A stretch of DNA of 64,000 nt from Pseudomonas sp. S06B 330 (GCF_002845275.2 NZ_CP088149.1:5462001-5526000), one strand, 5' to 3'. Counted from the first letter of the stretch, positions 1-10,900 are shown. Notes: generated from the letters alone by a model not told the origin. Translations and numbers: made by a program.

Positions 1-579
1 CGGTGTGTATGCTGTATTGGGCATGGGCACAGCGGTCTCTACGACAGAGACCGCGTTGGGGTGGATTGGCGGTTCCGGTAGCGCCATGGAACTCGTTAAA
101 CGCCTGGGTGGCGTCTTGTCGATGCTGGCTCCTCCCAATGTGAAGATCATGGTAGGTATGGTGTTGCCAAACACAACTTCACCCGACAGCGCGTTCTACA
201 CGACCGAGCAGTACGCCGAACTCACCGAAGCCAATAGCGAGTACGGGTGAACGTTAAACACCTGCCAGACGATTCTGTAAGCCTGTATGGGTTCTATACC
301 GGGACAAAACGGGAATGGCAGAAGGTGCCGGTGATTAAGGCCGAGGTCTACAGCGATCAGATGGTCGCGGATTTTGGGGCCAAATCAAAAACTTCAGTTC
401 AAGGTGGAGGAGGCTTACGTCCACGTTGGAAGAGTAAAGACGGCACAATCTACGAATGGGATTTTCAGCATGGTGCCGTTGAAAAATACAATAAACGCGG
501 CAAGCACCTCGGCGAGTTCGATCACGAAACTGGCACGCAAAACAAAGCAGCAGACCCGACAAGGAAAGTAGAACCATGA
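1..579 (+). pseudogene. S-type pyocin / colicin E3-like RNase bacteriocin, 3' part, frameshifted
   Basis: The 5' end lies outside the window. Frame 2 encodes the tail of a pyocin S-type translocation domain and stops at 248-250. A second frame from 247 continues the same domain (NVKHLPDDSVSLYGFYTG) and ends in a colicin E3-type ribosomal RNase domain. The two frames join cleanly if one G is added to the GGG at 245-247. In the RNase domain the E3 catalytic residues are kept: Asp (460-462), His (469-471), Glu (481-483) in YEWDFQHGAVE, and the late Arg in DPTRK. The region between VADFG and the AKSKTSVQGGGG linker looks about 80 residues shorter than I recall for relatives, suggesting an internal deletion as well. 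A sequencing error in the G tract is the alternative. Confidence 0.75.
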
Positions 580-800
580 AGCATGTGATTATGGGAGTTC
601 CTAAAGGTGAGGACTTCGCCTCCTTTGAAAAGGAGATTCCCGTTTCTGTCGCGGACCTTAAAGCGATAATGGGCTGGGAAAAAGACGGTGATTACGTATA
701 CGACTACCGACTTACTTCCGAGCAAATTAGCGCTATAGAGCAGCTTTGTTCGCTGGAGCTACCCAGAGATCTGGAGTTGTTTCTAACGTACAACGCCTGA
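576..800 (+). CDS. Probable bacteriocin immunity protein (DUF7683-like)
   Basis: This 74-residue acidic protein starts with an ATG that overlaps the toxin stop codon by four bases (ATGA), the usual translational coupling of nuclease bacteriocin and immunity genes. The sequence reads like the small DUF7683-type proteins found after colicin E3-like domains in Pseudomonas (IMGW near residues 31-34, then a YDYRLTSEQISAIE-type segment). It does not resemble the classical 84-residue ImmE3 closely. Function is inferred from position, acidity and coupling. The frame is intact although the toxin is broken, so it may persist as an orphan protector. Confidence 0.6.
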   Translation: MKHVIMGVPKGEDFASFEKEIPVSVADLKAIMGWEKDGDYVYDYRLTSEQISAIEQLCSLELPRDLELFLTYNA

Positions 801-904
801 TACTTGGTGGTCGCACCCCGTAGCAACGCTCACCACAGACGTCCTGAATATCACGCGTTTTTCCGACTGATTCCAGAGGGACATTGTCTTACCTGGCCAA
901 CGTT

Positions 905-932
905 GTAGCCGCTGCCGCCAGGCTGCGGCTAC
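905..932. repeat. REP-like hairpin, GTAGCCGC family
   Basis: A palindromic element has arms GTAGCCGC (905-912) and GCGGCTAC (925-932) around a GC-rich loop. It lies just past the stop codon of the leftward DUF6124 gene. It shares its arm with the longer copies at 22414-22521 and 52001-52123. It could also act as a transcript-end hairpin, but no T tract follows. Confidence 0.65.
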
Positions 933-939
933 GGAAGGT

Positions 940-1245
940 CTAAAGCGGACTCAACTCTCGATTCTCAAGGGCATCGAGCAAGGCCTCAACCAGCCCCTTG
1001 GCCATCTCCACCGAATGTAATGTCGACCAGAGAAAGCCCTTGGCCGACTCATCGACGCCGTCGAAAGACTTGTAGGCCGTGTCATAAGCGCAACGAAGGT
1101 ACAGCGAGATATGCACCAGGGCATCATGGGGTGCGATGCCGGGGTTCACGGAAAACAATTGCGGATGACCAGCGTCACAATCACCGAAGGGTTTGTCGAG
1201 AGTGGCGTAAAGCGAGGGAGGTGGATCGGGAACGATTTTTTTCAT
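940..1245 (-). CDS. DUF6124 (formerly DUF3077) family protein
   Basis: This is a protein of about 101 residues starting MKKIVPDPP, the hallmark N-terminus of a small Pseudomonas-specific family annotated DUF3077/DUF6124. The middle has the family layout: a short FSVNPG segment, then two amphipathic helices with DALVHISLYL and STLHSVEMAKGLVEALL. The frame stays open to 1473, but the ATG at 1245 matches the family start and has a GGAAG-type ribosome site upstream. The function of the family is unknown. It is monocistronic, and its leader is packed with hairpins. Confidence 0.75.
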   Translation of the reverse strand: MKKIVPDPPPSLYATLDKPFGDCDAGHPQLFSVNPGIAPHDALVHISLYLRCAYDTAYKSFDGVDESAKGFLWSTLHSVEMAKGLVEALLDALENRELSPL

Positions 1246-1249
1246 GGCA

Positions 1250-1437
1250 GCTTCCACATGGGGTTTAGCTGCAACTATTCGTTTCCACACGAATGGTGGC
1301 AGCTGTACGCAGGGTGGAAAACCGGGGCATGTGGAAAACCCGGCAGACCCGAGGGTCTCCCGCGCACAGCTGCCATGACGACAGCTTCCACAATGCGTCA
1401 CTCGGGTTTCCACACCCGATCGCTGAACCGACAGCGA
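1250..1437. repeat. Hairpin- and TTCCAC-rich leader of the DUF6124 gene
   Basis: This covers most of the 318-base gap 1246-1563. The word TTTCCAC/GTGGAAA or a close variant occurs six times, near 1251, 1282, 1314, 1331, 1386 and 1408. There are several perfect inverted repeats: GGCAGCTGT (1298-1306) with ACAGCTGCC (1366-1374); CGGGT ttccac ACCCG (1403-1418); TCGCTG aaccga CAGCGA (1420-1437). A GTTTCCAC / GTGGAAAAC pair lies inside the long one. No promoter is obvious. The layout suggests protein-binding sites or structured RNA upstream of the leftward gene. Confidence 0.6.
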
Positions 1438-1563
1438 CCCACGGAGCCTAGAAGGACTGGCTTCCCGGGGCAAGCATTGGGGGATCGACAGACTGCGTAG
1501 GTTATTTCCTAGGACCGAAATTGGCCAGCCAAAAAACCTCGCAGCCGCGATAAGCCAAGGGTT

Positions 1564-2337
1564 TTACGCGTTGTCTTCGAGCAACGCATGCAGCTCGACA
1601 AACTGCTGGGTCAGCTTGTGCCGCGGCTCCAGGTGAATCAGCGGCCGGTTGGCCTCATGCGATTCGCGCATTTTTACCGAGCTGTTGAGGTACACCGGCA
1701 ACACCGGCAAGCCCTCAGCCAAGAGTTCATCGAGCATCTGCTGGGGCAGGCTGGCCCGGGGCTGAAACTGGTTAACAACGATCCCTTCAACCTGCAGGTC
1801 TTCGTTGTGGTCCTCCTTGAGCTCTTCGATCTCAGCCAGCAGACCATACAGCGCCTGGCGAGAGAAGCTGTCGCAGTCGAAGGGGATCAACACACGATCA
1901 GCGGCGATCAGCGCGGAAACCGCGTAAAAGTTGAGCGCAGGTGGAGTATCCAGGTAGATCCGGTCGTAGTCTTCGTCCAGCTCATCGAGCAATTTGCGCA
2001 GCTTGTTGATCTTGTGTTTGGCCTCAAGCTTGGGCTGCAGGTCAGCCAGCTCGGCGGTGGCGGTCACCACATGTAGGTTGTCGAACGGGGTTTCGTAGAT
2101 GTCGACCTTGTTCTTCTTGGCAAACGGCCCGGAAGACAGGGTCTGCTTGAAGAAATCGGCAATGCCCATGGGGATATCCTCGCCGGTCAGCCCGGTGAGG
2201 TACTGGGTCGAGTTGGCCTGGGCATCCAGGTCGATCAGCAAGGTTCGATAGCCTTCATTGGCACTCACCGCCGCCAGGTTGCAAGCGATGCTCGATTTGC
2301 CCACACCACCTTTCTGATTGAACACCACGCGCCGCAT
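1564..2337 (-). CDS. Orphan ParA-family ATPase (MinD/ParA-like)
   Basis: A 257-residue deviant-Walker ATPase. The N-terminus carries the KGGVGKS loop (residues 9-15) with its signature first lysine, followed by LLIDLDAQAN (Walker A') and a YLDTPP (Walker B) segment near residue 130. The family forms nucleotide-dependent dimers that position DNA or protein cargo on the nucleoid. No ParB gene or parS-like cluster is visible beside it, so it is not the chromosomal parAB pair, and its cargo is unknown. It is transcribed alone, with the LysR gene 53 bases upstream on the same strand. Confidence 0.85.
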   Translation of the reverse strand: MRRVVFNQKGGVGKSSIACNLAAVSANEGYRTLLIDLDAQANSTQYLTGLTGEDIPMGIADFFKQTLSSGPFAKKNKVDIYETPFDNLHVVTATAELADLQPKLEAKHKINKLRKLLDELDEDYDRIYLDTPPALNFYAVSALIAADRVLIPFDCDSFSRQALYGLLAEIEELKEDHNEDLQVEGIVVNQFQPRASLPQQMLDELLAEGLPVLPVYLNSSVKMRESHEANRPLIHLEPRHKLTQQFVELHALLEDNA

Positions 2338-2390
2338 GAATAAACCTCCGTGTGTCAGGGAATGACCGAGTATGTCGACGCCGCGCCGGT

Positions 2391-3311
2391 TTAGCCAGCA
2401 CCATCCGGCTCTTCGTTACGACCTGCCTGTTCGGCACACAGCAACGCAGCAAAGGCATTGGCCATCGGCGATGACGACTCACGCCGCTGCACCAGCCACA
2501 CCGCTGTGTCTGCGCCCTCATCCAGCAGCGTGCGGTAAACCACGCCGTCAATGCGCATGCGCTGGAACGAGGCCGGTAACACCGACACCCCCAAGCCTGC
2601 CGAGACCAGACCGATGATGGTCATCGCTTCGCTGGCCTCCTGGGCAAAGTGCGGGCTGAAGCCGGCCTGCCGGGCCAGGCTCAGCAATTGTGCGTACAGG
2701 CCACTGCCATAACTGCGGGGGAAGAACACGAACGGCTCGTTAGCTAATGACGCCATGTGCAACCCGGCTTCACTGCCTTGAGCCAGTGGATGCGTGGCAT
2801 TGATCACCGCGACCAAAGGCTCACGGAACAACTCGGTGGCGACTAGGCTATCGGGCAGTGTCAACGGCCGAATCAGGCCGACCTCTATGGTTTCGTCGAC
2901 CAAGGCATCGGCTACCGCCTGGCTGCTCATTTCACTGAGGTTAAGGTGAACGGCCGCAAAGCGCTGGCGGAAGGTGTAGATGGCCTTGGGGATACTGGAA
3001 TTGAACGGCGCCGAAGAAGTGAAGCCGATTTTCATCTCGCCCAGCTCACCCAGCTGCGCACGCCGGGCAACGTCGGCGGCCTTGTCGACCTGAGCCAGGA
3101 CCAGGCGCGCTTCTTCGAGAAACAGCCGCCCCGCTTCACTGAGCTCGACCCGACGATTGGTACGTTCGAACAAACGTGCGCCCAGTTCCTGTTCAAGGGC
3201 CTGGATTTGCTGGCTCAGCGGCGGCTGGGAGATCCCCAGATTCTGCGCAGCCCGGCCAAAATGCAGCTCTTGGGCGACGGCAATGAAGTAGCGCAGGTGA
3301 CGCAATTCCAT
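2391..3311 (-). CDS. LysR-type transcriptional regulator
   Basis: A 306-residue LysR-family regulator. A winged helix-turn-helix fills the first 60 residues (LRYFIAVAQELHFGRAAQNL, then SQPPLSQQI), with the family LFERTNRRVELSEAG wing. A two-lobe effector-binding domain follows, starting near residue 90. It is divergent from the MFS exporter at 3431, the classic layout for a regulator and its target, so it probably controls that exporter and itself. The co-inducer is unknown. Confidence 0.88.
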   Translation of the reverse strand: MELRHLRYFIAVAQELHFGRAAQNLGISQPPLSQQIQALEQELGARLFERTNRRVELSEAGRLFLEEARLVLAQVDKAADVARRAQLGELGEMKIGFTSSAPFNSSIPKAIYTFRQRFAAVHLNLSEMSSQAVADALVDETIEVGLIRPLTLPDSLVATELFREPLVAVINATHPLAQGSEAGLHMASLANEPFVFFPRSYGSGLYAQLLSLARQAGFSPHFAQEASEAMTIIGLVSAGLGVSVLPASFQRMRIDGVVYRTLLDEGADTAVWLVQRRESSSPMANAFAALLCAEQAGRNEEPDGAG

Positions 3312-3430
3312 TGAGCACTCCTATAGGTCGTAAAACCTCTTAAACAGGTCGAACAATATATTGGAAATGATCATTAGCCAGCTATATGCTTTTTTCACTG
3401 CCTGCCAGGTTGTGACGCCCGAGGTCACCC
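3312..3430. promoter_or_regulatory. Divergent promoter region of the LysR regulator and MFS gene
   Basis: This 119-base AT-rich stretch separates the two start codons. It holds small inverted repeats such as AGGT cgtaaa ACCT (about 3326-3339) and A/T-rich blocks compatible with LysR-type boxes. Promoter and operator positions are inferred from layout only. Confidence 0.5.
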
Positions 3431-4690
3431 GTGAAAACTGCTGTTGCGCCCCACGCCCACGAAATCCCCGCTTTCCCTGTCGACGACCGCACCGCTGTGG
3501 CTGAACGCTGGATCGAGAAAGGCACACCAGCTTTCCTGCGCACTGTACTGGCGCTGTTCTGCGGCGGTTTTGCCACGTTTGCCCTGCTCTACTGTGTACA
3601 GCCGATGATGCCAATGCTGTCGCAAGAGTTTGCCATCAGCGCGGCGCAAAGCAGCCTGATCCTCTCGGTGTCGACCGGCATGTTGGCTGTCGGACTGCTG
3701 ATCACCGGGCCGATCTCCGACCGCATCGGGCGCAAGCCGGTGATGGTCTTTGCCTTGTTCTGCGCGGCGCTGTGCACCCTCGTCAGCGCCCTGATGCCAA
3801 GCTGGCAGGGCGTGCTGCTGACCCGCGCACTGCTGGGCTTGTCGCTGAGTGGCCTGGCGGCGGTAGCGATGACCTACCTGAGCGAAGAGATCCACCCGCA
3901 ACACATTGGCCTGGCCATGGGTTTGTATATCGGTGGCAACGCCATTGGCGGAATGAGCGGCCGATTGATCACTGGGGTATTGATCGACTTCGTCAGCTGG
4001 CACACGGCGCTGCTGGTGATCGGCAGCCTGGCATTGATCGCCGCCGTGGTGTTCTGGAAGATCCTCCCCGAATCACGCAACTTCCGTCCGCGCTCCCTGC
4101 ACCCGCGCAGCCTGCTGGAAGGCTTCACGCTGCACTTTCGCGATGCAGGATTGCCTTGGCTGTTCCTCGAAGCCTTCCTGCTGATGGGGGCCTTCGTCAC
4201 CCTGTTCAACTATATCGGCTATCGCCTGCTGGCCGAGCCCTACCATATGAGCCAGGCCTTGGTCGGTTTGCTCTCAGTAGTGTACTTGTCGGGTATCTAC
4301 AGCTCGGCACAGATTGGTGCCCTGGCTGACAAGCTGGGGCGGCGCAACGTGTTCTGGGGCACCATCGCGCTGATGTTCGGTGGTTTGCTGATGACGCTAT
4401 TCAGTCCCCTGCTGCTGGTGATCGTCGGCATGCTGGTATTCACTTTCGGCTTCTTTGGCGCGCATTCGGTAGCCAGCAGCTGGATTGGACGGCGGGCGAC
4501 CAAGGCCAAGGGTCAGGCATCGTCGCTGTACCTGTTCAGCTATTACGCGGGGTCGAGTGTGGCTGGGACAGCCGGTGGGGTGTTCTGGCATCAGGCAGGG
4601 TGGAACGGGATCGGGCTGTTCATTGGCAGTTTGCTGGTGCTGGCGTTGCTCGTGGCGTTGCACCTGAGCAGGTTGCCGGCTAAAGCCTGA
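3431..4690 (+). CDS. MFS transporter, YnfM-like
   Basis: A 419-residue, 12-helix major facilitator protein. After a soluble N-terminus of about 35 residues comes the YnfM-like start of helix 1 (CGGFATFALLYCVQPMMP), and the cytoplasmic loop 2-3 motif GPISDRIGRKP is present near residue 100. The family is annotated as putative sugar or drug efflux, so the substrate cannot be named. It is divergent from a LysR regulator that likely controls it. A hairpin and REP-like element follow the stop codon. Confidence 0.85.
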   Translation: MKTAVAPHAHEIPAFPVDDRTAVAERWIEKGTPAFLRTVLALFCGGFATFALLYCVQPMMPMLSQEFAISAAQSSLILSVSTGMLAVGLLITGPISDRIGRKPVMVFALFCAALCTLVSALMPSWQGVLLTRALLGLSLSGLAAVAMTYLSEEIHPQHIGLAMGLYIGGNAIGGMSGRLITGVLIDFVSWHTALLVIGSLALIAAVVFWKILPESRNFRPRSLHPRSLLEGFTLHFRDAGLPWLFLEAFLLMGAFVTLFNYIGYRLLAEPYHMSQALVGLLSVVYLSGIYSSAQIGALADKLGRRNVFWGTIALMFGGLLMTLFSPLLLVIVGMLVFTFGFFGAHSVASSWIGRRATKAKGQASSLYLFSYYAGSSVAGTAGGVFWHQAGWNGIGLFIGSLLVLALLVALHLSRLPAKA

Positions 4691-4697
4691 ACAACAG

Positions 4698-4737
4698 GGG
4701 CCGCTGTGCGGCCCATCGCCGGCAAGGCCAGCGATGG
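4698..4737. repeat. Two adjacent hairpins including a short REP (CATCGCCGGCAAGGCC type)
   Basis: GGGCCGC tgt GCGGCCC (4698-4714) abuts CCATCGC cggcaaggcca GCGATGG (4713-4737). The second carries the same core as the elements at 6387, 34608 and 39138. It lies between convergent genes (MFS and the OB-fold gene) and may help end both transcripts. Confidence 0.65.
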
Positions 4738-4747
4738 GGCGCTTGGA

Positions 4748-5095
4748 TCAGTTGATCACTTCAATCAGATCAACATCCACTTCACGGCTCATCAGGTGCT
4801 TCTCGACTTCACCGGTCAGCTTGACCTTGGTTTTCTCGTTGAAAGGCACTGCCGGCATGTCTTCGTTATCGATTTCGACGGTGATGGTGCCGGTGTTGTC
4901 CTTGAACTCGTATTTGTCATCGTTGTTCACTTTCTTGACCACATAACCCTGCAGCACAACTGGGGTGTCGTCAGCGGCATCATTGGCGGCGGCAACCGTG
5001 GTCACTGGCTGGGCGCCAGGGCCGGTGTAGCCAGCAGCCAGGGCAGCGGTGCTGAACAGCGGGGCAAGCAACAGAGCAAGGTAACGAGCTTTCAT
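4748..5095 (-). CDS. YgiW/YdeI-type periplasmic OB-fold stress protein
   Basis: A 115-residue protein with a clear signal peptide (residues 1-20, cleavage after AALA) and one bacterial OB fold (BOF) domain from about residue 42 (TPVVLQGYVVKKVNNDDKYE through EVDVDLIEVIN). E. coli relatives YgiW and YdeI are periplasmic proteins linked to stress tolerance; the ligand is uncertain. It is monocistronic and is separated from hemE by its own 5' gap and a strong terminator. Confidence 0.85.
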   Translation of the reverse strand: MKARYLALLLAPLFSTAALAAGYTGPGAQPVTTVAAANDAADDTPVVLQGYVVKKVNNDDKYEFKDNTGTITVEIDNEDMPAVPFNEKTKVKLTGEVEKHLMSREVDVDLIEVIN

Positions 5096-5162
5096 GGTTC
5101 AGATCCTGTTTGGGTTTCGATGGACACAGATTACCCAGACAGGCTGAATTGAAACTTAAATA

Positions 5163-5194
5163 ACAAAACGCCCGGCATTAGCCGGGCGTTTTGT
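5163..5194. terminator. Rho-independent terminator after hemE
   Basis: The perfect stem AACGCCCGGC / GCCGGGCGTT has an ATTA loop and is flanked by A and T tracts on both sides, so it can work in either direction. It sits 13 bases beyond the hemE stop codon. Confidence 0.88.
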
Positions 5195-5206
5195 TTGCAG
5201 CAGCGC

Positions 5207-6271
5207 TTATTGGTGGTACTGCGCCGACAGTTCATGCACGGCGTTGATGAACGCACCGGCATGTTCCGGATCGACTTCCGGGGTGATGCCATGGCCAAGG
5301 TTGAACACATGACCTGTACCGTGGCCGTAGCTGGCCAGGATGCGCCCGACTTCGGCACGGATGGCTTCAGGCTTGGCATACAGTACGGTTGGGTCCATGT
5401 TGCCCTGCAGGGCAACCTTGTTGCCGACTCGCTGGCGGGCTTCGCCAATGTCACAGGTCCAGTCCAGGCCTAGGGCGTCAGCACCAGCATCGGCAATGCT
5501 TTCCAGCCACAGGCCGCCGTTCTTGGTGAACAGAATCACCGGCACTTTGCGCCCTTCGTGCTCGCGGATCAGACCGCTGACGATCTTGCGCATGTAGGCC
5601 AGGGAGAACTCCTGGTAGGCCGCCGCCGACAGGTTGCCGCCCCAGGTGTCGAAGATCTGCACCGCTTGTGCGCCCGCCAGGATCTGACCATTGAGGTAGC
5701 TGACGACCGACTGCGCCAGTTTGTCGAGCAGCAGGTGCATGGCCTGTGGGTTGTCGTAGAGCATGGCCTTGGTTTTGCGGAAGTCTTTCGACGAGCCGCC
5801 TTCAACCATGTAGGTCGCCAGGGTCCATGGGCTGCCGGAGAAGCCGATCAGCGGTACACGGCCATTGAGTTCGCGACGGATGGTGCTGACCGCGTCCATT
5901 ACATAGCCCAGGTCTTTCTGCGGATCAGGAATCGGCAGCGCCTCGATATCGGCCAGGGTGCTGATGACCTTCTTGAACCGCGGGCCTTCGCCGGTCTCGA
6001 AGTACAGGCCCTGCCCCATGGCATCAGGAATGGTCAGAATGTCGGAGAACAGGATCGCGGCGTCCAGCGGGTAGCGGTCCAGCGGCTGCAGGGTGACCTC
6101 GCAGGCAAACTGCGGGTTCATGCACAGGCTCATGAAGTCCCCGGCCTTAGCGCGGCTGGCGCGGTACTCCGGCAGATAGCGGCCGGCCTGGCGCATCATC
6201 CACACTGGGGTAACGTCTACGGGTTGCTTGAGCAGGGCGCGCAGAAAACGATCGTTCTTCAAGGCAGTCAT
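5207..6271 (-). CDS. hemE: Uroporphyrinogen decarboxylase
   Basis: A 354-residue enzyme that decarboxylates the four acetate side chains of uroporphyrinogen III to give coproporphyrinogen III in heme synthesis. The length is normal. The family signature [16 protein letters not shown] is at residues 22-37, and the second signature [16 protein letters not shown] lies near residue 145. It is cytosolic. It lies downstream of gltBD on the same strand but is separated from them by a REP element and a terminator, so it is probably transcribed alone. Confidence 0.97.
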   Translation of the reverse strand: MTALKNDRFLRALLKQPVDVTPVWMMRQAGRYLPEYRASRAKAGDFMSLCMNPQFACEVTLQPLDRYPLDAAILFSDILTIPDAMGQGLYFETGEGPRFKKVISTLADIEALPIPDPQKDLGYVMDAVSTIRRELNGRVPLIGFSGSPWTLATYMVEGGSSKDFRKTKAMLYDNPQAMHLLLDKLAQSVVSYLNGQILAGAQAVQIFDTWGGNLSAAAYQEFSLAYMRKIVSGLIREHEGRKVPVILFTKNGGLWLESIADAGADALGLDWTCDIGEARQRVGNKVALQGNMDPTVLYAKPEAIRAEVGRILASYGHGTGHVFNLGHGITPEVDPEHAGAFINAVHELSAQYHQ

Positions 6272-6318
6272 GTCGGCATCCGGAAAAAAAGTGCGGGCAT
6301 TTTCTCAGACACCAACGG

Positions 6319-6346
6319 AAAAGGCACGGTAAGTACCGTGCCTTTT
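6319..6346. terminator. Terminator-like hairpin between gltD and hemE
   Basis: A perfect 13-base stem AAAAGGCACGGTA / TACCGTGCCTTTT with a 2-base loop and A/T ends. It lies downstream of gltD and upstream of hemE on the minus strand, and would end the gltBD message before hemE. Confidence 0.8.
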
Positions 6347-6386
6347 GTCTATCGACCTGCGGTAGGTCAATAGATTTTGTTGAAAG

Positions 6387-6461
6387 CATCGCCGGCAAGG
6401 CCGGCTCCCATAGGTCTTATATGCGCCTAAGACCTTATGGGAGCCAGCCTTGCCGGCGATG
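6387..6461. repeat. REPIN: near-perfect 33-base inverted repeat
   Basis: The left arm begins CATCGCCGGCAAGGCCGG (6387-6419) and the right arm (6428-6461) is its reverse complement except for one mismatch and one bulge. The loop is eight bases. This is the layout of paired Pseudomonas REP sequences (REPIN), mobilised in trans by RAYT transposases elsewhere in the genome. It lies in the gltD-hemE gap. Confidence 0.85.
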
Positions 6462-6468
6462 AGGCCGG

Positions 6469-7920
<1,452 letters not shown>

Positions 7921-10900
7921 TCACTGCGGGTTGGCACGGGTGCTGGACAACAGGTTCTTCAGGTTTGCCGCCTTCGGCTTGACCAGCCAGAAGCGACGCA
8001 CGTAGTCGTCCAGGTTTTCCCAGAGCTCACGGCCCCATTCGCTACCGGTTTCTTCAACGTACTCGCCCAGAACGCGCGACAGGTGGCTACGGTACGCCTC
8101 CATCGCTTCGCCGCTGATGCGCTGGATTTCCACCAGTTCATGGTTGAGCTTGTCAACGAAGCTGTTGTCCATGTCCAGCACGTAAGCGAAACCGCCGGTC
8201 ATGCCAGAGCCGAAGTTGTAACCTGTCTTGCCCAGTACGCAGACAAAACCACCGGTCATGTATTCACAGCAGTGATCGCCTGTGCCCTCGACAATCGCGT
8301 GGGCACCAGAGTTACGTACAGCAAAGCGCTCGCCCGCAGTACCCGCGGCGAACAGCTTGCCGCCAGTGGCGCCATACAAGCAGGTATTGCCGACAATGGC
8401 GCTGTGCTGGGTAGCAAACGGGCTGCCCGCAGGCGGCACGATTACCAGCTTGCCACCGGTCATGCCTTTGCCGACGTAGTCGTTGGCATCACCTTCGAGG
8501 TACATGTTCAGGCCACCGGCGTTCCACACGCCGAAGCTCTGGCCAGCGGTACCCTTGAAGCGGAAGGTAATTGGCGCCTTGGCCATGCCTTGGTTGCCGT
8601 GCAGACGAGCGATTTCGCCGGAAATCCGCGCGCCGATGGAACGGTCGCAGTTGCAGATATCCAGATCAAACTCGGCACCGGACATATCTCGAATGGCTGG
8701 CAGCGCCATGTCGACCATCTTCTCGGCCAGCACACCCTTGTCGAACGGCGGGTTGCGGTCAACTTCACAGAACTGTGGCTTGTCTGCCGGCACGTGCGGG
8801 CTGCCCAGCAGCGGGCTGAGGTCGAGGTGCTTTTGCTTCTCGGTTTCGCCAGGGAGCATTTCCAGCAGATCAGTACGCCCGATCAGCTCGCCGAGGCTAC
8901 GTACACCGAGCTTGGCCAGCCATTCACGGGTCTCTTCAGCGACGTAAGTGAAGAAGTTCACCACCATGTCGACGGTGCCGATGTAGTGGTCCTTGCGCAG
9001 CTTGTCGTTCTGCGTGGCAACACCGGTGGCGCAGTTGTTCAGGTGGCAGATGCGCAGGTATTTGCAGCCCAACGCAATCATCGGTGCGGTGCCGAAGCCG
9101 AAGCTCTCGGCACCGAGGATGGCTGCCTTGATAACGTCCAGGCCGGTTTTCAGGCCACCGTCGGTCTGCACCCGCACCTTGCCGCGCAGGTCGTTGCCAC
9201 GCAGGGTCTGGTGGGTTTCAGCCAAGCCCAGTTCCCACGGCGCACCGGCGTACTTGATCGAGGTCAGCGGCGAAGCGCCGGTACCACCGTCGTAGCCAGA
9301 GATGGTGATCAGGTCAGCGTAGGCCTTGGCCACACCAGCGGCGATGGTACCAACGCCCGCTTCTGCCACCAGCTTGACCGAAACCAGCGCCTGCGGGTTG
9401 ACCTGCTTGAGGTCGAAAATCAGCTGCGACAGGTCTTCGATCGAGTAGATGTCATGGTGCGGCGGTGGCGAGATCAGGGTCACACCCGGCACGGCATAAC
9501 GCAGCTTGGCGATCAGGCCGTTGACCTTGCCACCAGGCAGCTGACCACCTTCACCCGGCTTGGCACCTTGGGCCACCTTGATCTGCAGCACTTCAGCGTT
9601 GACCAGGTATTCCGGAGTGACCCCGAAACGGCCGGTGGCCACTTGTTTGATTTTGGAGCTACGGATGGTGCCGTAGCGCGCTGGGTCTTCGCCGCCCTCA
9701 CCAGAGTTGGAGCGCGCACCCAGGCGGTTCATCGCCTCGGCCAAGGCTTCATGGGCTTCCGGAGACAGTGCACCCAGGGAGATACCGGCAGAGTCGAAGC
9801 GCTTGAGGATCGCTTCCAGCGGCTCGACTTCTTCCAGAGTCAGCGGCTGCTCGGCGACTTTGACCTTGAGCAGGTCGCGGATCATCGAGACCGGACGGGT
9901 GTCGACCAGCGCGGTGTATTCCTTGAATTTGGCGTAGTCGCCCTGCTGCACAGCAGCCTGCAGAGTGTTAACCACATCCGGGTTGTAGGCGTGGTATTCA
10001 CCGCCATGCACGAACTTGAGCAGGCCACCCTGCTGGATCGGCTTGCGCGGGCTCCAGGCTTCGGCGGCGAGCAGTTTCTGCTCGTTCTCGATGTCGACAA
10101 AACGCGCGCCCTTGAGGCGGCTGGCCACACCACGGAAACTCAGGCCAACCACTTCCTCGGACAAGCCGACGGCTTCGAACAGCTGCGCACCACGGTAGGA
10201 ACCAATGGTCGAGATACCCATCTTCGAGAGGATCTTCAGCAAGCCCTTGGAGATGCCTTTACGGTAGTACTTGAACACCTCGTCGAGGTCGCCCAGTACT
10301 TCACCGGTACGGATCAGGTCAGCCAGCACTTCGTAGGCCAGGTACGGGTAGACCGCCGAGGCACCGAAGCCGATCAGCACTGCATAGTGGTGCGGGTCGC
10401 GGGCCGTGGCCGTCTCTACCAGGATGTTGCTGTCGCAACGCAGGCCCAACTCGGTCAGGCGGTGATGCACTGCACCCACGGCCAGGGAGGCGTGTGCCGG
10501 CAGCTTGCCTGGGGCAATGTGACGGTCGCTGAGCACCAACTGAGTCTTGCCACTGCGCACGGCTTCTTCAGCCTGGTCGGCGATGTTGCGCACGGCCGCT
10601 TCAAGGCCAATGCTCTGCTCGTAGTTGAGATCGATCACCTGGCGTTCGAAGCCCGGGCGGTCGAGGTTCATCAGCGAACGCCACTTGGCTGGCGAGATCA
10701 CCGGCGAGCTGAGGATCACTCGCGAGGCGTGCTCAGGGGATTCCTGGAAAATGTTGCGCTCGGCACCCAGGCAGATCTCCAGCGACATCACGATCGCTTC
10801 GCGCAGCGGGTCGATCGGCGGGTTGGTAACCTGCGCGAACTGCTGGCGGAAGTAGTCGTAGGTGGAGCGTACGCGCTGCGACAGGATCGCCATCGGCGTG

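Noticed and set aside
374..571. Alternative frame inside the bacteriocin remnant
   Set aside because: It overlaps the RNase domain frame, which has clear E3 homology; the alternative translation is unlike any protein.
1246..1473. Upstream extension of the DUF6124 gene to 1473
   Set aside because: The added residues have no family match, and the region is full of inverted repeats. The conserved MKKIVPDPP start at 1245 is the clear family N-terminus.
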